A stretch of DNA of 64,000 bases, taken from positions 4,001,501 to 4,065,500 of the forward strand of contig NZ_LR134318.1 of NCBI RefSeq assembly GCF_900636825.1. The letters are read 5' to 3'. Made by a program: the position numbers and the translations under genes. Shown here in pieces: positions 41,038-51,252 of this stretch (its first letter is position 1; each line of letters opens with the position of its first letter). This DNA is from Pseudomonas fluorescens. GTDB lineage: Bacteria; Pseudomonadota; Gammaproteobacteria; Pseudomonadales; Pseudomonadaceae. The notes beneath the pieces were generated by a model. The model did no database searches, was not told the origin of the DNA, and was given only the letters and a program-made list of their open reading frames with translations.

Positions 41038-43671
41038 TTACTCAGCTTTGGCCTTTGCGCTGCGCTTGTCTTCTACCGTCCACTTGCCGCCGTCGTAGTA
41101 AGCCTTCCAACCTGTGGGCTTACCGTCGACCTCGGTTTGCACATACTGCTCCTTGGTCTTGCGGCTGTAGCGAATAACCGCTGGCAGACCGTCAGGATCC
41201 TTTTGCGGAGCCTCGCACAGGAAGTGGTACTTCGGATCGATCTCGTTCTTGTGCGGCAGAATCTCGATCACCAGCGGAGCACGCGTCTCACGGTTTTTCG
41301 GGAACTGACTGGCCGCCAGGAACAGACCGGAGGCACCGTCGCGCAGGATATAGGTGTCGTTGACCTTCTCGCATTTCAGCTCAGGCATCTTCACCGGGTC
41401 CATCTTCGGCGGCGCCGCGTCACCGCTCTTCAGCAGTTTGCGGGTGTTCTTGCACTCCGGATTGGTGCAGCCAAAGAACTTGCCGAAACGGCCGGTCTTG
41501 AGTTGCATCTCGCTGCCACACTTGTCGCATTCCAGGCTCGGGCCTTCATAGCCCTTGATGCGATAACTGCCCTCTTCGATCTCGTAGCCAGCACAATCAG
41601 GGTTGTTGCCGCAGATGTGCAGCTTGCGCTTCTCGTCGAGCAGATAAGCGTCCATTGCAGTGCTGCAGATCGGGCAACGATGCTTGCCACGCAGAACCAG
41701 CGACTCCGACTCACCCTCGTCGTCCGCGGCGATTTCATCACCCGGCACCAGGTTGACGGTCGCCTTGCAGCGCTCTTTCGGCGGCAGGCTGTAGCCCGAG
41801 CAGCCGAGGAACACGCCGGTCGATGCGGTACGAATCTGCATCGGACGGCCGCACGTGGTGCACGGAATATCAGTCATGACCGGCTGATTGGCACGCATGC
41901 CGTTATCCGGATTTTCGGCTACTTCAAGTTTCTTTTTGAAGTCGCCGTAGAACTCGTCCAGCACGCTCTTCCAGTCGCGCTCACCTTGAGCCACGTCATC
42001 GAGGTTTTCTTCCATGCCGGCGGTGAAGCCATAGTCCATCAGGTTCGAGAAGCTCTCGGACAGACGCTCGGTGACGATGTCGCCCATCTTTTCCGAGTAG
42101 AAACGACGGTTGTGCAGAGTCACGTAACCGCGATCCTGAATGGTCGAAATGATCGCAGCGTAAGTCGAAGGACGACCGATGCCACGTTTTTCCATTTCCT
42201 TGACCAGACTGGCTTCCGAGTAACGCGCCGGCGGCTTGGTGAAGTGCTGCGACGGATCCAGCTTGATCAGCTTCATCACATCGCCCTGCGCCATATCCGG
42301 CAGAACGTCGTCGTCGCCGGGCTTGGCGATCTGCGGCATCACCCGGGTGTAACCGTCGAACTTGAGAATGCGGCCCTTGGCGCGCAGCTCGAAGTCACCG
42401 GCACCGACGCTGACCGTGGTCGACAAGTATTGCGCCGGCAGCATCTGGCAGGCGAGGAACTGGCGCCAGATCAGCTCATAAAGACGCTCTGCGTCGCGCT
42501 CCATGCCTGCCAGCTTGCTCGGAATGGTGTTGGCGTCAGACGGACGAATCGCTTCGTGAGCCTCTTGTGCGCCTTCCTTGCTGCTGTAGACGTTTGGCGT
42601 TTCCGGCAGGTACTTCTTGCCGAATTCGTCTTCGATGTAGGCACGCGCCATTGTCACCGCATCGGCCGAAAGGTTGGTCGAGTCAGTACGCATGTAAGTG
42701 ATGTAGCCGGCTTCGTACAGACGCTGGGCCATCATCATTGTTTTCTTCACACCAAAGCCCAGGCGATTGCTCGCAGCCTGTTGCAGGGTGGAAGTGATGA
42801 ACGGCGCCGATGGCTTGCTGCTGGTAGGCTTGTCTTCGCGCTTGACGATGCTGTAGCTGGAAGACTTGAGCTTTTCCAGCGCGGCCATGGCCTGGGCTTC
42901 GTTCAGCGGCTTGAACGCTTCGCCTTTTTCGCGAGCCACTTCGAAACGCACGGTGGAGCCTTTGGTGGTGCCGAGATCGGCGTGCACTTCCCAGTATTCT
43001 TCCGGGTTGAACGCGCGAATTTCACGCTCACGCTCAACCACCAGCTTCACGGCAACCGATTGCACGCGGCCGGCGGACAGGCCACGGGCGATCTTCGCCC
43101 AGAGCAGCGGCGAAACCATATAGCCGACAACGCGATCGAGGAAGCGACGCGCCTGCTGCGCGTTGACACGATCAATGTCCAGCTCGCCGGGCTCGGAGAA
43201 AGCTTCTTGAATCGCTTTCTTGGTGATTTCGTTGAACACCACACGCTTGTAGCGGCTGTCGTCACCACCGATGGCTTCGCGCAGGTGCCAGGCAATGGCT
43301 TCCCCCTCGCGATCCAAGTCGGTTGCGAGATAGATGGTGTCAGCATCCTTGGCGAGCCGGCGCAGCTCTTCGATGACCTTCTCTTTGCCGGGAAGGATCT
43401 CGTACTTGGCTTTCCAGCCATGCTCGGGATCGACACCCATGCGCGAGACCAGCTGCTTGCGCGCTTTCTCTTTCGGCGAGAGCACCGGACCTTCGCCCAC
43501 AGCAGCCTTGCCGCGCTTGGCGGCTGGCTCTTTGTTGGCGCTAGCCGAACCGCTGGTGGGCAGGTCTCGGATATGGCCGATACTCGACTTCACCACGTAT
43601 TGGTTACCCAGATACTTGTTGATGGTCTTGGCCTTAGCCGGGGATTCCACAATGACCAGCGATTTGCCCAT
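41038..43671 (-). CDS. topA: DNA topoisomerase I
   Basis: 877 residues, type IA. Toprim domain (LVIVESPAKAKTINKYLG; ATDLDREGEAIAWHLREA), catalytic tyrosine in GYITYMRTDSTNLS, and GIGRPSTYAAIISTIQDRGY. The C-terminus has three four-cysteine zinc ribbons (CTTCGRPMQ..., CPICSTAM..., CDKCGSEM...) and a basic tail rich in Lys/Ala. It relaxes negative supercoils. Monocistronic, followed by a strong terminator. Start at 43671 fits the family's MGKSLVIVESPAKA. Confidence 0.98.
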   Translation of the reverse strand: MGKSLVIVESPAKAKTINKYLGNQYVVKSSIGHIRDLPTSGSASANKEPAAKRGKAAVGEGPVLSPKEKARKQLVSRMGVDPEHGWKAKYEILPGKEKVIEELRRLAKDADTIYLATDLDREGEAIAWHLREAIGGDDSRYKRVVFNEITKKAIQEAFSEPGELDIDRVNAQQARRFLDRVVGYMVSPLLWAKIARGLSAGRVQSVAVKLVVEREREIRAFNPEEYWEVHADLGTTKGSTVRFEVAREKGEAFKPLNEAQAMAALEKLKSSSYSIVKREDKPTSSKPSAPFITSTLQQAASNRLGFGVKKTMMMAQRLYEAGYITYMRTDSTNLSADAVTMARAYIEDEFGKKYLPETPNVYSSKEGAQEAHEAIRPSDANTIPSKLAGMERDAERLYELIWRQFLACQMLPAQYLSTTVSVGAGDFELRAKGRILKFDGYTRVMPQIAKPGDDDVLPDMAQGDVMKLIKLDPSQHFTKPPARYSEASLVKEMEKRGIGRPSTYAAIISTIQDRGYVTLHNRRFYSEKMGDIVTERLSESFSNLMDYGFTAGMEENLDDVAQGERDWKSVLDEFYGDFKKKLEVAENPDNGMRANQPVMTDIPCTTCGRPMQIRTASTGVFLGCSGYSLPPKERCKATVNLVPGDEIAADDEGESESLVLRGKHRCPICSTAMDAYLLDEKRKLHICGNNPDCAGYEIEEGSYRIKGYEGPSLECDKCGSEMQLKTGRFGKFFGCTNPECKNTRKLLKSGDAAPPKMDPVKMPELKCEKVNDTYILRDGASGLFLAASQFPKNRETRAPLVIEILPHKNEIDPKYHFLCEAPQKDPDGLPAVIRYSRKTKEQYVQTEVDGKPTGWKAYYDGGKWTVEDKRSAKAKAE

Positions 43672-43785
43672 GGATCAGAAAATTCCTGAATTCGAGAAGT
43701 GAAAGGCGGTTGGCGCCTGACGCGGCACCGCTATATATAGTTGATACAAGGTGAGGTCAAGCGCAGGGTTCTCTGCGCGATGGCT

Positions 43786-44022
43786 TCAAACCTTGTCAAA
43801 AAGGCTCGGTTCGGCTTGCACCAAAGCAAAGCGTGGCACCTGCTCGCCGTCAACTTCGACCGACTCGACGAACATGCTCAGCGGGCGCACCCAAAAGCCG
43901 TAATCGCCATACAGGGCTTGGTAAAAGACCACTTCTTCTTCGGTTTCGGAATGCCGCGCGATACTGAATACACGGTATTGCGGACCTTTGTAATGTTGAT
44001 AGAGCCCAGGTTGTATCGGCAT
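43786..44022 (-). CDS. DUF1653 family protein
   Basis: 78 residues. GLYQHYKGPQYRVFSIARHS and YGDYGFWVRPLSMFVESVEV are the DUF1653 blocks, a small beta-rich fold of unknown function. Between topA and fadA on the same strand; the fadA terminator upstream means it has its own promoter in the 44023-44071 AT-rich stretch. Confidence 0.9.
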   Translation of the reverse strand: MPIQPGLYQHYKGPQYRVFSIARHSETEEEVVFYQALYGDYGFWVRPLSMFVESVEVDGEQVPRFALVQAEPSLFDKV

Positions 44023-44071
44023 GCTTCGGCCCTCACTGAAATTTTTTCAAAAATAAAATAAAAAACCCAAA

Positions 44072-44098
44072 AACAAAAACCGGGGCACTGGGCCCCGG
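44072..44098 (-). terminator. Terminator of fadBA
   Basis: CCGGGGC / GCCCCGG stem with a short loop; read leftward it is followed by TTTTTGTTTTTGGG. It lies 19 bp past the fadA stop. Confidence 0.9.
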
Positions 44099-44116
44099 CT
44101 TCCATCGACGAGACGC

Positions 44117-45292
44117 TTAAACGCGTTCGAAGACGGTGGAGATGCCTTGGCCGAGACCAATGCACATAGTGGCTACCCCGAAGGTGCCGCTATTCTGCTT
44201 CATCACATTCAGCAGGGTGCCGGAAATACGCGCACCGGAGCAACCGAACGGGTGACCCAGGGCGATCGCGCCGCCGTGCAGGTTAACCTTCTCGTTCATC
44301 TTGTCGAGAACTTTCAAGTCTTTCAGCACTGGCAAGGCCTGTGCAGCGAAAGCTTCGTTGAGCTCGAAGAAGTCGATATCGTTGATGCCGAGGCCCGCAC
44401 GCTTCAGAGCTTTTTGCGTCGCCGGCACTGGACCATAGCCCATGATTGCCGGATCCACACCCGCGACTGCCATCGAACGGATCACCGCCATTGGCTGGAT
44501 ACCCAGGTCTTGCGCGCGCTGCGCCGACATCACGATCATGCACGAAGCGCCATCGGTGATTTGCGACGAGGTACCGGCAGTCACGGTGCCGCCCTTTGGA
44601 TTGAAGGCAGGCTTGAGGGCCGCCAGACTTTCCACGGTGGTTTCCGGACGAATGGTTTCGTCGTAGTCGAACAGTTTCAGGAAACCGTTCTCGTCGTAGC
44701 CCTGCATCGGGATGATTTCGTCTTTGAACTTGCCTTCCACGGTTGCCTTGTGGGCCAACTGGTGGGAACGCACGCCGAAAGCGTCCTGCTGCTCACGGGT
44801 AATGCCATGCATTTTGCCGAGCATTTCAGCGGTGAGACCCATCATGCCCGAGGCTTTCGCAGCATACAGCGACATGTGCGGGTTCGGATCGACACCGTGC
44901 ATCATGCTGACGTGGCCCATGTGCTCGACGCCGCCGACCACGAATACGTCACCGTTGCCGGTCATGATCGCTTGCGCGGCGGTGTGCAGCGCGCTCATCG
45001 ACGAGCCGCACAGACGGCTGACAGTCTGCCCGGCCGAGGTGTGCGGGATCTGGGTCATCAGCGACGCCATGCGCGCGATGTTCCAGCCCTGCTCCAGGGT
45101 CTGGTTGACGCAGCCCCAGATCACGTCCTCGACTTCCGCCGGGTCGACCTTGCTGTTGCGTTCCAGCAGTTTGCTGATCAGGTGCGCCGACATGTCTTCG
45201 GCGCGGGTGTTGCGGTGCATGCCGCCCTTGGAGCGGCCCATCGGAGTACGACCGAAGTCGACAATCACGACGTCTCTAGGATTCAAGCTCAT
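44117..45292 (-). CDS. fadA: 3-ketoacyl-CoA thiolase FadA
   Basis: 391 residues. Catalytic Cys95 in VSRLCGSSMSALH, FFELNEAFAAQALPVL, NLHGGAIALGHPFGCSGARI with the His, and the second cysteine in TMCIGLGQG. It cleaves 3-ketoacyl-CoA to acetyl-CoA in beta-oxidation and forms an alpha2-beta2 complex with FadB, encoded 29 bp upstream. In Pseudomonas this operon (faoAB/fadBA5) is repressed by PsrA, whose gene is about 6 kb away in this window. Confidence 0.97.
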   Translation of the reverse strand: MSLNPRDVVIVDFGRTPMGRSKGGMHRNTRAEDMSAHLISKLLERNSKVDPAEVEDVIWGCVNQTLEQGWNIARMASLMTQIPHTSAGQTVSRLCGSSMSALHTAAQAIMTGNGDVFVVGGVEHMGHVSMMHGVDPNPHMSLYAAKASGMMGLTAEMLGKMHGITREQQDAFGVRSHQLAHKATVEGKFKDEIIPMQGYDENGFLKLFDYDETIRPETTVESLAALKPAFNPKGGTVTAGTSSQITDGASCMIVMSAQRAQDLGIQPMAVIRSMAVAGVDPAIMGYGPVPATQKALKRAGLGINDIDFFELNEAFAAQALPVLKDLKVLDKMNEKVNLHGGAIALGHPFGCSGARISGTLLNVMKQNSGTFGVATMCIGLGQGISTVFERV

Positions 45293-45321
45293 AAGTTCAC
45301 TCTCACTCTAGTTGGGGGCGC

Positions 45322-47469
45322 TTAACCGAAGAAGCTCTGGCCGTTTTTGGCCATTTCGCGCAGCTTCGCGGTCGGGTGGTACAGCGCGCCCAAATCAGCG
45401 TACTGGTCAGCCAGGGCAACGAACTCGGCGACACCGATCGAATCGATGTAGCGCAGCGCACCGCCACGGAATGGAGGGAAACCGATACCGTAGACCAGAC
45501 CCATGTCGGCTTCGGCGGCGGTTTCAACGATGCCGTCTTCAAGGCAACGCACGGTTTCCAGGCACAGCGGGATCATCATCCAGTTGATGATGTCTTCGTC
45601 GGTGACTTCGCGCTGCTCGTAAACGATCGGCTTGAGCACTTCCAGCACCGACGGATCGGCGACCTTCTTCTGCTTGCCTTTCTTGTCGGCCTCGTAGGCG
45701 TAGAAGCCCTTGCCGTTCTTCTGGCCCAGGCGCTTGGCTTCGTAAAGCACGTCAATGGCCGAGCGGCGGTCATCTTTCATGCGATCCGGGAAACCTTCCG
45801 CCATCACGTCACGACCATGGTGACCGGTGTCGATGCCGACCACGTCCATCAGGTATGCCGGGCCCATCGGCCAGCCGAATTTTTCCATGACCTTGTCGAT
45901 ACGGACGAAGTCCACACCAGCGCTGACCAGCTTGGCGAAACCGCCGAAGTACGGGAACAGCACGCGGTTGACCAGGAAGCCCGGGCAGTCGTTGACGACG
46001 ATCGGGTTCTTGCCCATTTTCTTGGCGTAGGCAACGGTGGTGGCAACTGCCAGCTCGCTGGACTTCTCGCCACGGATCACTTCCACCAACGGCATCATGT
46101 GCACCGGGTTGAAGAAGTGCATGCCGACGAAGTTTTCCGGACGCTTGAGGGCCTTGGCCAGCAGACTGATGGAAATTGTCGAGGTGTTGGACGCGAGGAT
46201 GGTGTCCTCTTTGACCTGGGCTTCGACTTCAGCCAGCACGGCTTGCTTGACCTTCGGATTCTCGACGACCGCTTCGACCACCAGATCGACGTGACCGAAG
46301 TCGCCGTAGGACAGGGTCGGACGGATGCCGTTGAGCACTTCGGCCATTTTCGCGGCGGTCATGCGACCTTTATCAACGCGGCCAACCAGCAATTTGGCCG
46401 CTTCGGCCAGACCCTGCTCGATACCGTGCTCGTTGATGTCCTTCATCAGAATCGGCGTGCCTTTGGAGGCCGACTGATAGGCGATACCGCCACCCATGAT
46501 GCCGGCGCCGAGTACGGCAGCCTGCTTCACGTCTTTAGCGATTTCGTCGTAGGCCTTGGCCTTCTTCTTCAGTTCCTGGTCATTGAGGAACAGACCGATC
46601 AAGCTCTGCGCGGCAGAGGTCTTGGCCAGTTTCACGAAACCGGCGGCTTCGACTTCCAGCGCCTTGTCACGACCGAAGTTGGCGGCTTTCTGGATGGTCT
46701 TGATCGCTTCAACCGGCGCCGGGTAGTTCGGGCCAGCTTGACCCGCAACAAAACCTTTGGCGGTTTCGAAAGCCATCATCTGTTCAATGGCGTTCAGCTT
46801 GAGTTTTTCAAGTTTCGGCTGACGCTTGGCCTTGAAGTCGAACTCGCCAGAGATGGCGCGCTTGATCAGCTCAAGGGCGGCTTCCTGCAGCTTCTCTGGG
46901 GCAACCACGGCGTCGACGGCGCTGACCTTCAGAGCGTCTTCAGGGCGGTTTTCCTTGCCGGCGGCAATCCACTCGATGGCGTTATCGACACCGATCAGAC
47001 GCGGCAAACGCACAGTACCGCCGAAGCCTGGGTAGATGCCCAGTTTGACTTCCGGCAGACCGATCTTGGCCTTGGTGGACATGACGCGGTAGTCCGCCGC
47101 CAGGCACATTTCCAGACCGCCGCCGAGTGCGATGCCATTGATGGCGGCGACAGTCGGCACGTTGAGGTCTTCGAAATCGCTGAAGATCTTGTTGGCTTCG
47201 AGATTGCCAGCAACCAGCTCGGCATCCGGCAGCTTGAAGTTGTCGACAAATTCGGTGATGTCGGCGCCGACGATGAACACGTCCTTGCCACTGCTGACGA
47301 TCACGCCCTTGATCGAAGCATCTGCCTTGATGGTGTCTACTGCCTGACGCAATTCGTTCAGGGTTAGACGGTTGAACTTGTTGACGGACTCACCCTTGAG
47401 GTCGAATTTCAATTCGACGATGCCACTTTCAAGAGCTTTAACCGTGATGGCTTTACCTTCGTAAATCAT
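45322..47469 (-). CDS. fadB: Fatty oxidation complex alpha subunit FadB
   Basis: 715 residues from the ATG at 47469 (GGAGAT upstream). The N-terminal enoyl-CoA hydratase/isomerase domain (1-190: VSSGKDVFIVGADITEF, AINGIALGGGLEMCLAAD, LPEVKLGIYPGFGGTVRLPR) is followed by the hydroxyacyl-CoA dehydrogenase domain (AAVLGAGIMGGGIAYQSASK, HFFNPVHMMPLVEVIRG) and its C-terminal repeat. It catalyses the two middle steps of beta-oxidation. First gene of the fadBA operon; the frame extends upstream to 47622 without family similarity. Confidence 0.97.
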   Translation of the reverse strand: MIYEGKAITVKALESGIVELKFDLKGESVNKFNRLTLNELRQAVDTIKADASIKGVIVSSGKDVFIVGADITEFVDNFKLPDAELVAGNLEANKIFSDFEDLNVPTVAAINGIALGGGLEMCLAADYRVMSTKAKIGLPEVKLGIYPGFGGTVRLPRLIGVDNAIEWIAAGKENRPEDALKVSAVDAVVAPEKLQEAALELIKRAISGEFDFKAKRQPKLEKLKLNAIEQMMAFETAKGFVAGQAGPNYPAPVEAIKTIQKAANFGRDKALEVEAAGFVKLAKTSAAQSLIGLFLNDQELKKKAKAYDEIAKDVKQAAVLGAGIMGGGIAYQSASKGTPILMKDINEHGIEQGLAEAAKLLVGRVDKGRMTAAKMAEVLNGIRPTLSYGDFGHVDLVVEAVVENPKVKQAVLAEVEAQVKEDTILASNTSTISISLLAKALKRPENFVGMHFFNPVHMMPLVEVIRGEKSSELAVATTVAYAKKMGKNPIVVNDCPGFLVNRVLFPYFGGFAKLVSAGVDFVRIDKVMEKFGWPMGPAYLMDVVGIDTGHHGRDVMAEGFPDRMKDDRRSAIDVLYEAKRLGQKNGKGFYAYEADKKGKQKKVADPSVLEVLKPIVYEQREVTDEDIINWMMIPLCLETVRCLEDGIVETAAEADMGLVYGIGFPPFRGGALRYIDSIGVAEFVALADQYADLGALYHPTAKLREMAKNGQSFFG

Positions 47470-47866
47470 CAACTGATCTCCACGATATGGAAGCTGAACA
47501 GTACACGTCGGACGCAGGCGAATGGCTTGGCAGGACGCTTTTTCGTCGATGCTGACGCCAATCCACCCGGCACACCCGCCAACGCGATAGTCGGGATTCT
47601 GTAGGAGCAGTCTGTAAGACAAACGCTCAATTCATACGCCCGTTTGATTCGGGTACGTCACCTTCACGGAATTTCTGACAATTGTCAATCGCCCTAATTT
47701 CGGGCTGAAATGCGACTTTGCAGTCATTTCTGCACCAGGATGACGAGCAACACGCGGCTGCATGAAGCGCCATTCATAGAATCAATAATTAGAAATGTCG
47801 CCCTAATTCCAGCCGCGACCCGTTTGGAAGACTACGCTGGCTGAAACCGCAGGGAAATTGGCGGAC

Positions 47867-47926
47867 GTGAGTATTACGCCCACGGAGGAAAAAATTACCG
47901 GCCTGCCTGGCCAACCCGCCCGATGA
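47867..47926 (+). CDS. Possible 19-residue peptide before the terminator
   Basis: A GTG-started frame reads MSITPTEEKITGLPGQPAR and its TGA stop lies in the left arm of the terminator hairpin. The frame is open back to about 47808, with TTG as another possible start. The ribosome site is weak (AGGG about 13 nt upstream). The residue mix looks protein-like, but the length is too short to be sure; it may be chance. Confidence 0.2.
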   Translation: MSITPTEEKITGLPGQPAR

Positions 47927-47944
47927 ATCATGTCGGGCTTTTTA
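47918..47944 (+). terminator. Orphan rho-independent terminator, plus strand
   Basis: Stem GCCCGA(TG) / (TG)TCGGGC with a 5-nt loop, then TTTTTATT. Read leftward the hairpin is not followed by a T-run, so it is directional and cannot serve the minus-strand gene at 47996. Confidence 0.8.
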
Positions 47945-47995
47945 TTGCGCGTCTGCCGGACGTATCACACCATTGCAGTGCGAAAAGTCCGCGTT

Positions 47996-48433
47996 TCATG
48001 CAAGCGCTTTCAGCGTCGCGTCGATGTCCTGCAAAACGCTGGCTTCGCCTTTCTCCCCCCAATACAGCGCGATCATCTGCTTGTCCGCTTCCACTTTGAA
48101 GACGTTGCCCGGCAACTTCTCGAAATGATTAAGCAGCGCGCGCTCCTCACACACTTCCTGCCACTGATTGACCCATGTTCCGGGTGATTTTTGCCAGTAA
48201 ACCCAGCACGCCGGCTGATTGCCACGGCGCGGCCGATGGTATTGCGCGCAAGGGTTGGGCGGCTCCGGCGCCAGCCAGTGCGGCCATTCCTGCGGCGCCA
48301 GTTGCATGGCCAGGCCGATGCGGCGCGCCTCCATGCGCAGCGCCATGCGACCGCTCTGGGCGCGCGATGGACGCAACCATGCCAGCGGACTTAAAACTAC
48401 CAGCAGGATTGACACCACTAGCCAGACCGTCAT
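47996..48433 (-). CDS. Conserved hypothetical membrane-anchored protein
   Basis: 145 residues from the ATG at 48433 (GGGAG 9 nt upstream). One N-terminal membrane helix (MTVWLVVSILLVVLSPLAWL) is followed by an Arg-rich segment and a soluble domain containing several tryptophans and WVYWQKSPGTWVNQWQEV. It was not recognised as a named family; a homologue beside the usp gene occurs in P. aeruginosa as I recall. Its 3' end lies next to the unexplained terminator region. Divergent from the universal stress gene by 103 bp. Confidence 0.8.
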   Translation of the reverse strand: MTVWLVVSILLVVLSPLAWLRPSRAQSGRMALRMEARRIGLAMQLAPQEWPHWLAPEPPNPCAQYHRPRRGNQPACWVYWQKSPGTWVNQWQEVCEERALLNHFEKLPGNVFKVEADKQMIALYWGEKGEASVLQDIDATLKALA

Positions 48434-48536
48434 ATCTGTACTCCCGATTTTTGATGAGCCCATTGCGTCACTTGCGAACCAATGCGCTTGAAACCAGCCA
48501 TACTTACCAATATCGAACCCTCAGGAGGAGCACTTT

Positions 48537-48974
48537 ATGCCCTACCACCACATACTGGTCGCTGTAGATCTGACCGAAGAGTGCGACCCTGTGATCCACC
48601 GCGCCCGCGAGCTGTCGGTGAGCAACGGAGCCAAGTTGTCGCTGGTGCACATCGTTGAACCGATGGCCATGGCGTTCGGTGGCGATGTGCCGATGGACCT
48701 GTCACAACTGCAACAGCAACAGTTCGATCAGGCCAAGGAGCGTCTTGAGCGCTTGAAGCTCAAATACACCGAGCTTGAAGGCGCCAACTGCCATCTGACC
48801 TATGGCCAGCCACGTCAGGAAATCCATCACTTTGCCAAAGAGCAGCAATGCGATCTGATTGTGGTCGGCAGTCATGGCCGTCACGGTCTGGCACTTCTGC
48901 TCGGCTCGACCGCCAATGACGTACTGCACGGTGCGCCTTGCGACGTACTCGCGGTGCACCTGGTCAAACGCTGA
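48537..48974 (+). CDS. Universal stress protein (UspA family)
   Basis: 145 residues. HHILVAVDLTEECDPVIHRA opens the alpha/beta fold and VVGSHGRHGLALLLGSTAND has the G-x2-G-x9-G-S/T ATP-binding motif, so it belongs to the ATP-binding Usp group. A strong AGGAGG precedes the ATG. Such proteins support survival in stasis, often under oxygen limitation in pseudomonads; the trigger is not visible here. It is followed by a REP doublet and a shared terminator. Confidence 0.93.
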   Translation: MPYHHILVAVDLTEECDPVIHRARELSVSNGAKLSLVHIVEPMAMAFGGDVPMDLSQLQQQQFDQAKERLERLKLKYTELEGANCHLTYGQPRQEIHHFAKEQQCDLIVVGSHGRHGLALLLGSTANDVLHGAPCDVLAVHLVKR

Positions 48975-48978
48975 CGTA

Positions 48979-49063
48979 TGTAGGAGCCGCCGAAAGGCTG
49001 CGATCTGTTGATCTTGTTGTTTGAAAGACAAAGTCAAAAGATCGCAGCCTTCGGCAGCTCCTG
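48979..49063. repeat. REP doublet, GTAGGAGCTGCC type (copy 3)
   Basis: GTAGGAGCCGCCGAAAGGCT... and AAAAGATCGCAGCCTTCGGC... inverted around a ~30-nt spacer. The left arm has an extra A and a C for T change, so it is imperfect. It starts 5 bp after the usp stop. Confidence 0.85.
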
Positions 49064-49065
49064 CA

Positions 49066-49100
49066 AAAAGCCCGGCCTCATGCGAATGAGGCCGGGCTTT
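49066..49100. terminator. Bidirectional terminator between usp and uup
   Basis: CCCGGCCTCAT / ATGAGGCCGGG stem with a short loop, AAAAAG before and CTTTTC after, between two convergent genes. Confidence 0.9.
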
Positions 49101-49115
49101 TCACATCAGCACCAA

Positions 49116-51038
<1,923 letters not shown>

Positions 51039-51252
51039 GAGCTTCTCCAAAAACCGGGCGCGCATTCTACCTGACTTGAGGCTCCAACAGGCCGGCATTT
51101 TGTCTGTCGAAGCACTCTGCACGACATTTGTTGCGAACTTGTGCAGCGAGGCTCGCAAAGCTTTCGCCGCTTGCTGGCAAAAGGCTAAGCTACAGACAAT
51201 TCAGTGCTGATCCGTGTCGGCACTTGTCATGATTTCTCTGCCCGGATGTCTC

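Larger units (their letters stand above)
47777..47944 (+). ncRNA. Candidate small RNA or leader transcript (speculative)
   Basis: A plus-strand rho-independent terminator with no gene before it implies a short transcript. A TAGAAT that could serve as a -10 lies at 47777-47782, but no convincing -35 is seen, so the 5' end is a guess. The stretch holds several GGA triplets (near 47825, 47851, 47863 and 47884), including GGAGGA, as in RsmA/RsmE-binding RNAs, though I cannot show the regular hairpins. A 19-codon ORF lies inside it. Confidence 0.3.
47470..47995. other. 526-bp gap upstream of fadB with an unexplained plus-strand terminator
   Basis: The left part should hold the fadBA promoter. It contains CAAACG (about 47620) and CGTTTG (about 47641), convergent PsrA-like half-sites but 15 bp apart rather than the usual 2-4, and a perfect palindrome TGACAATTGTCA (47676-47687). 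TCGCCCTAATT occurs twice (47689 and 47798), 109 bp apart. The right part ends in a plus-strand terminator (47918-47944) that belongs to no annotated gene. Confidence 0.6.

Noticed and set aside
41137..43689. 850-codon open frame antisense to topA
   Set aside because: Same codon-bias shadow effect opposite an intact TopA; no domain is visible.
45376..47367. 663-codon open frame antisense to fadB
   Set aside because: Shadow of FadB; composition is not protein-like.
47600..47640. GacA-binding palindrome (TGTAAG-N6-CTTACA) that would mark an Rsm sRNA
   Set aside because: Only the left half TGTAAG is present near 47612; the second half reads GCTCAA, so no proper site exists.
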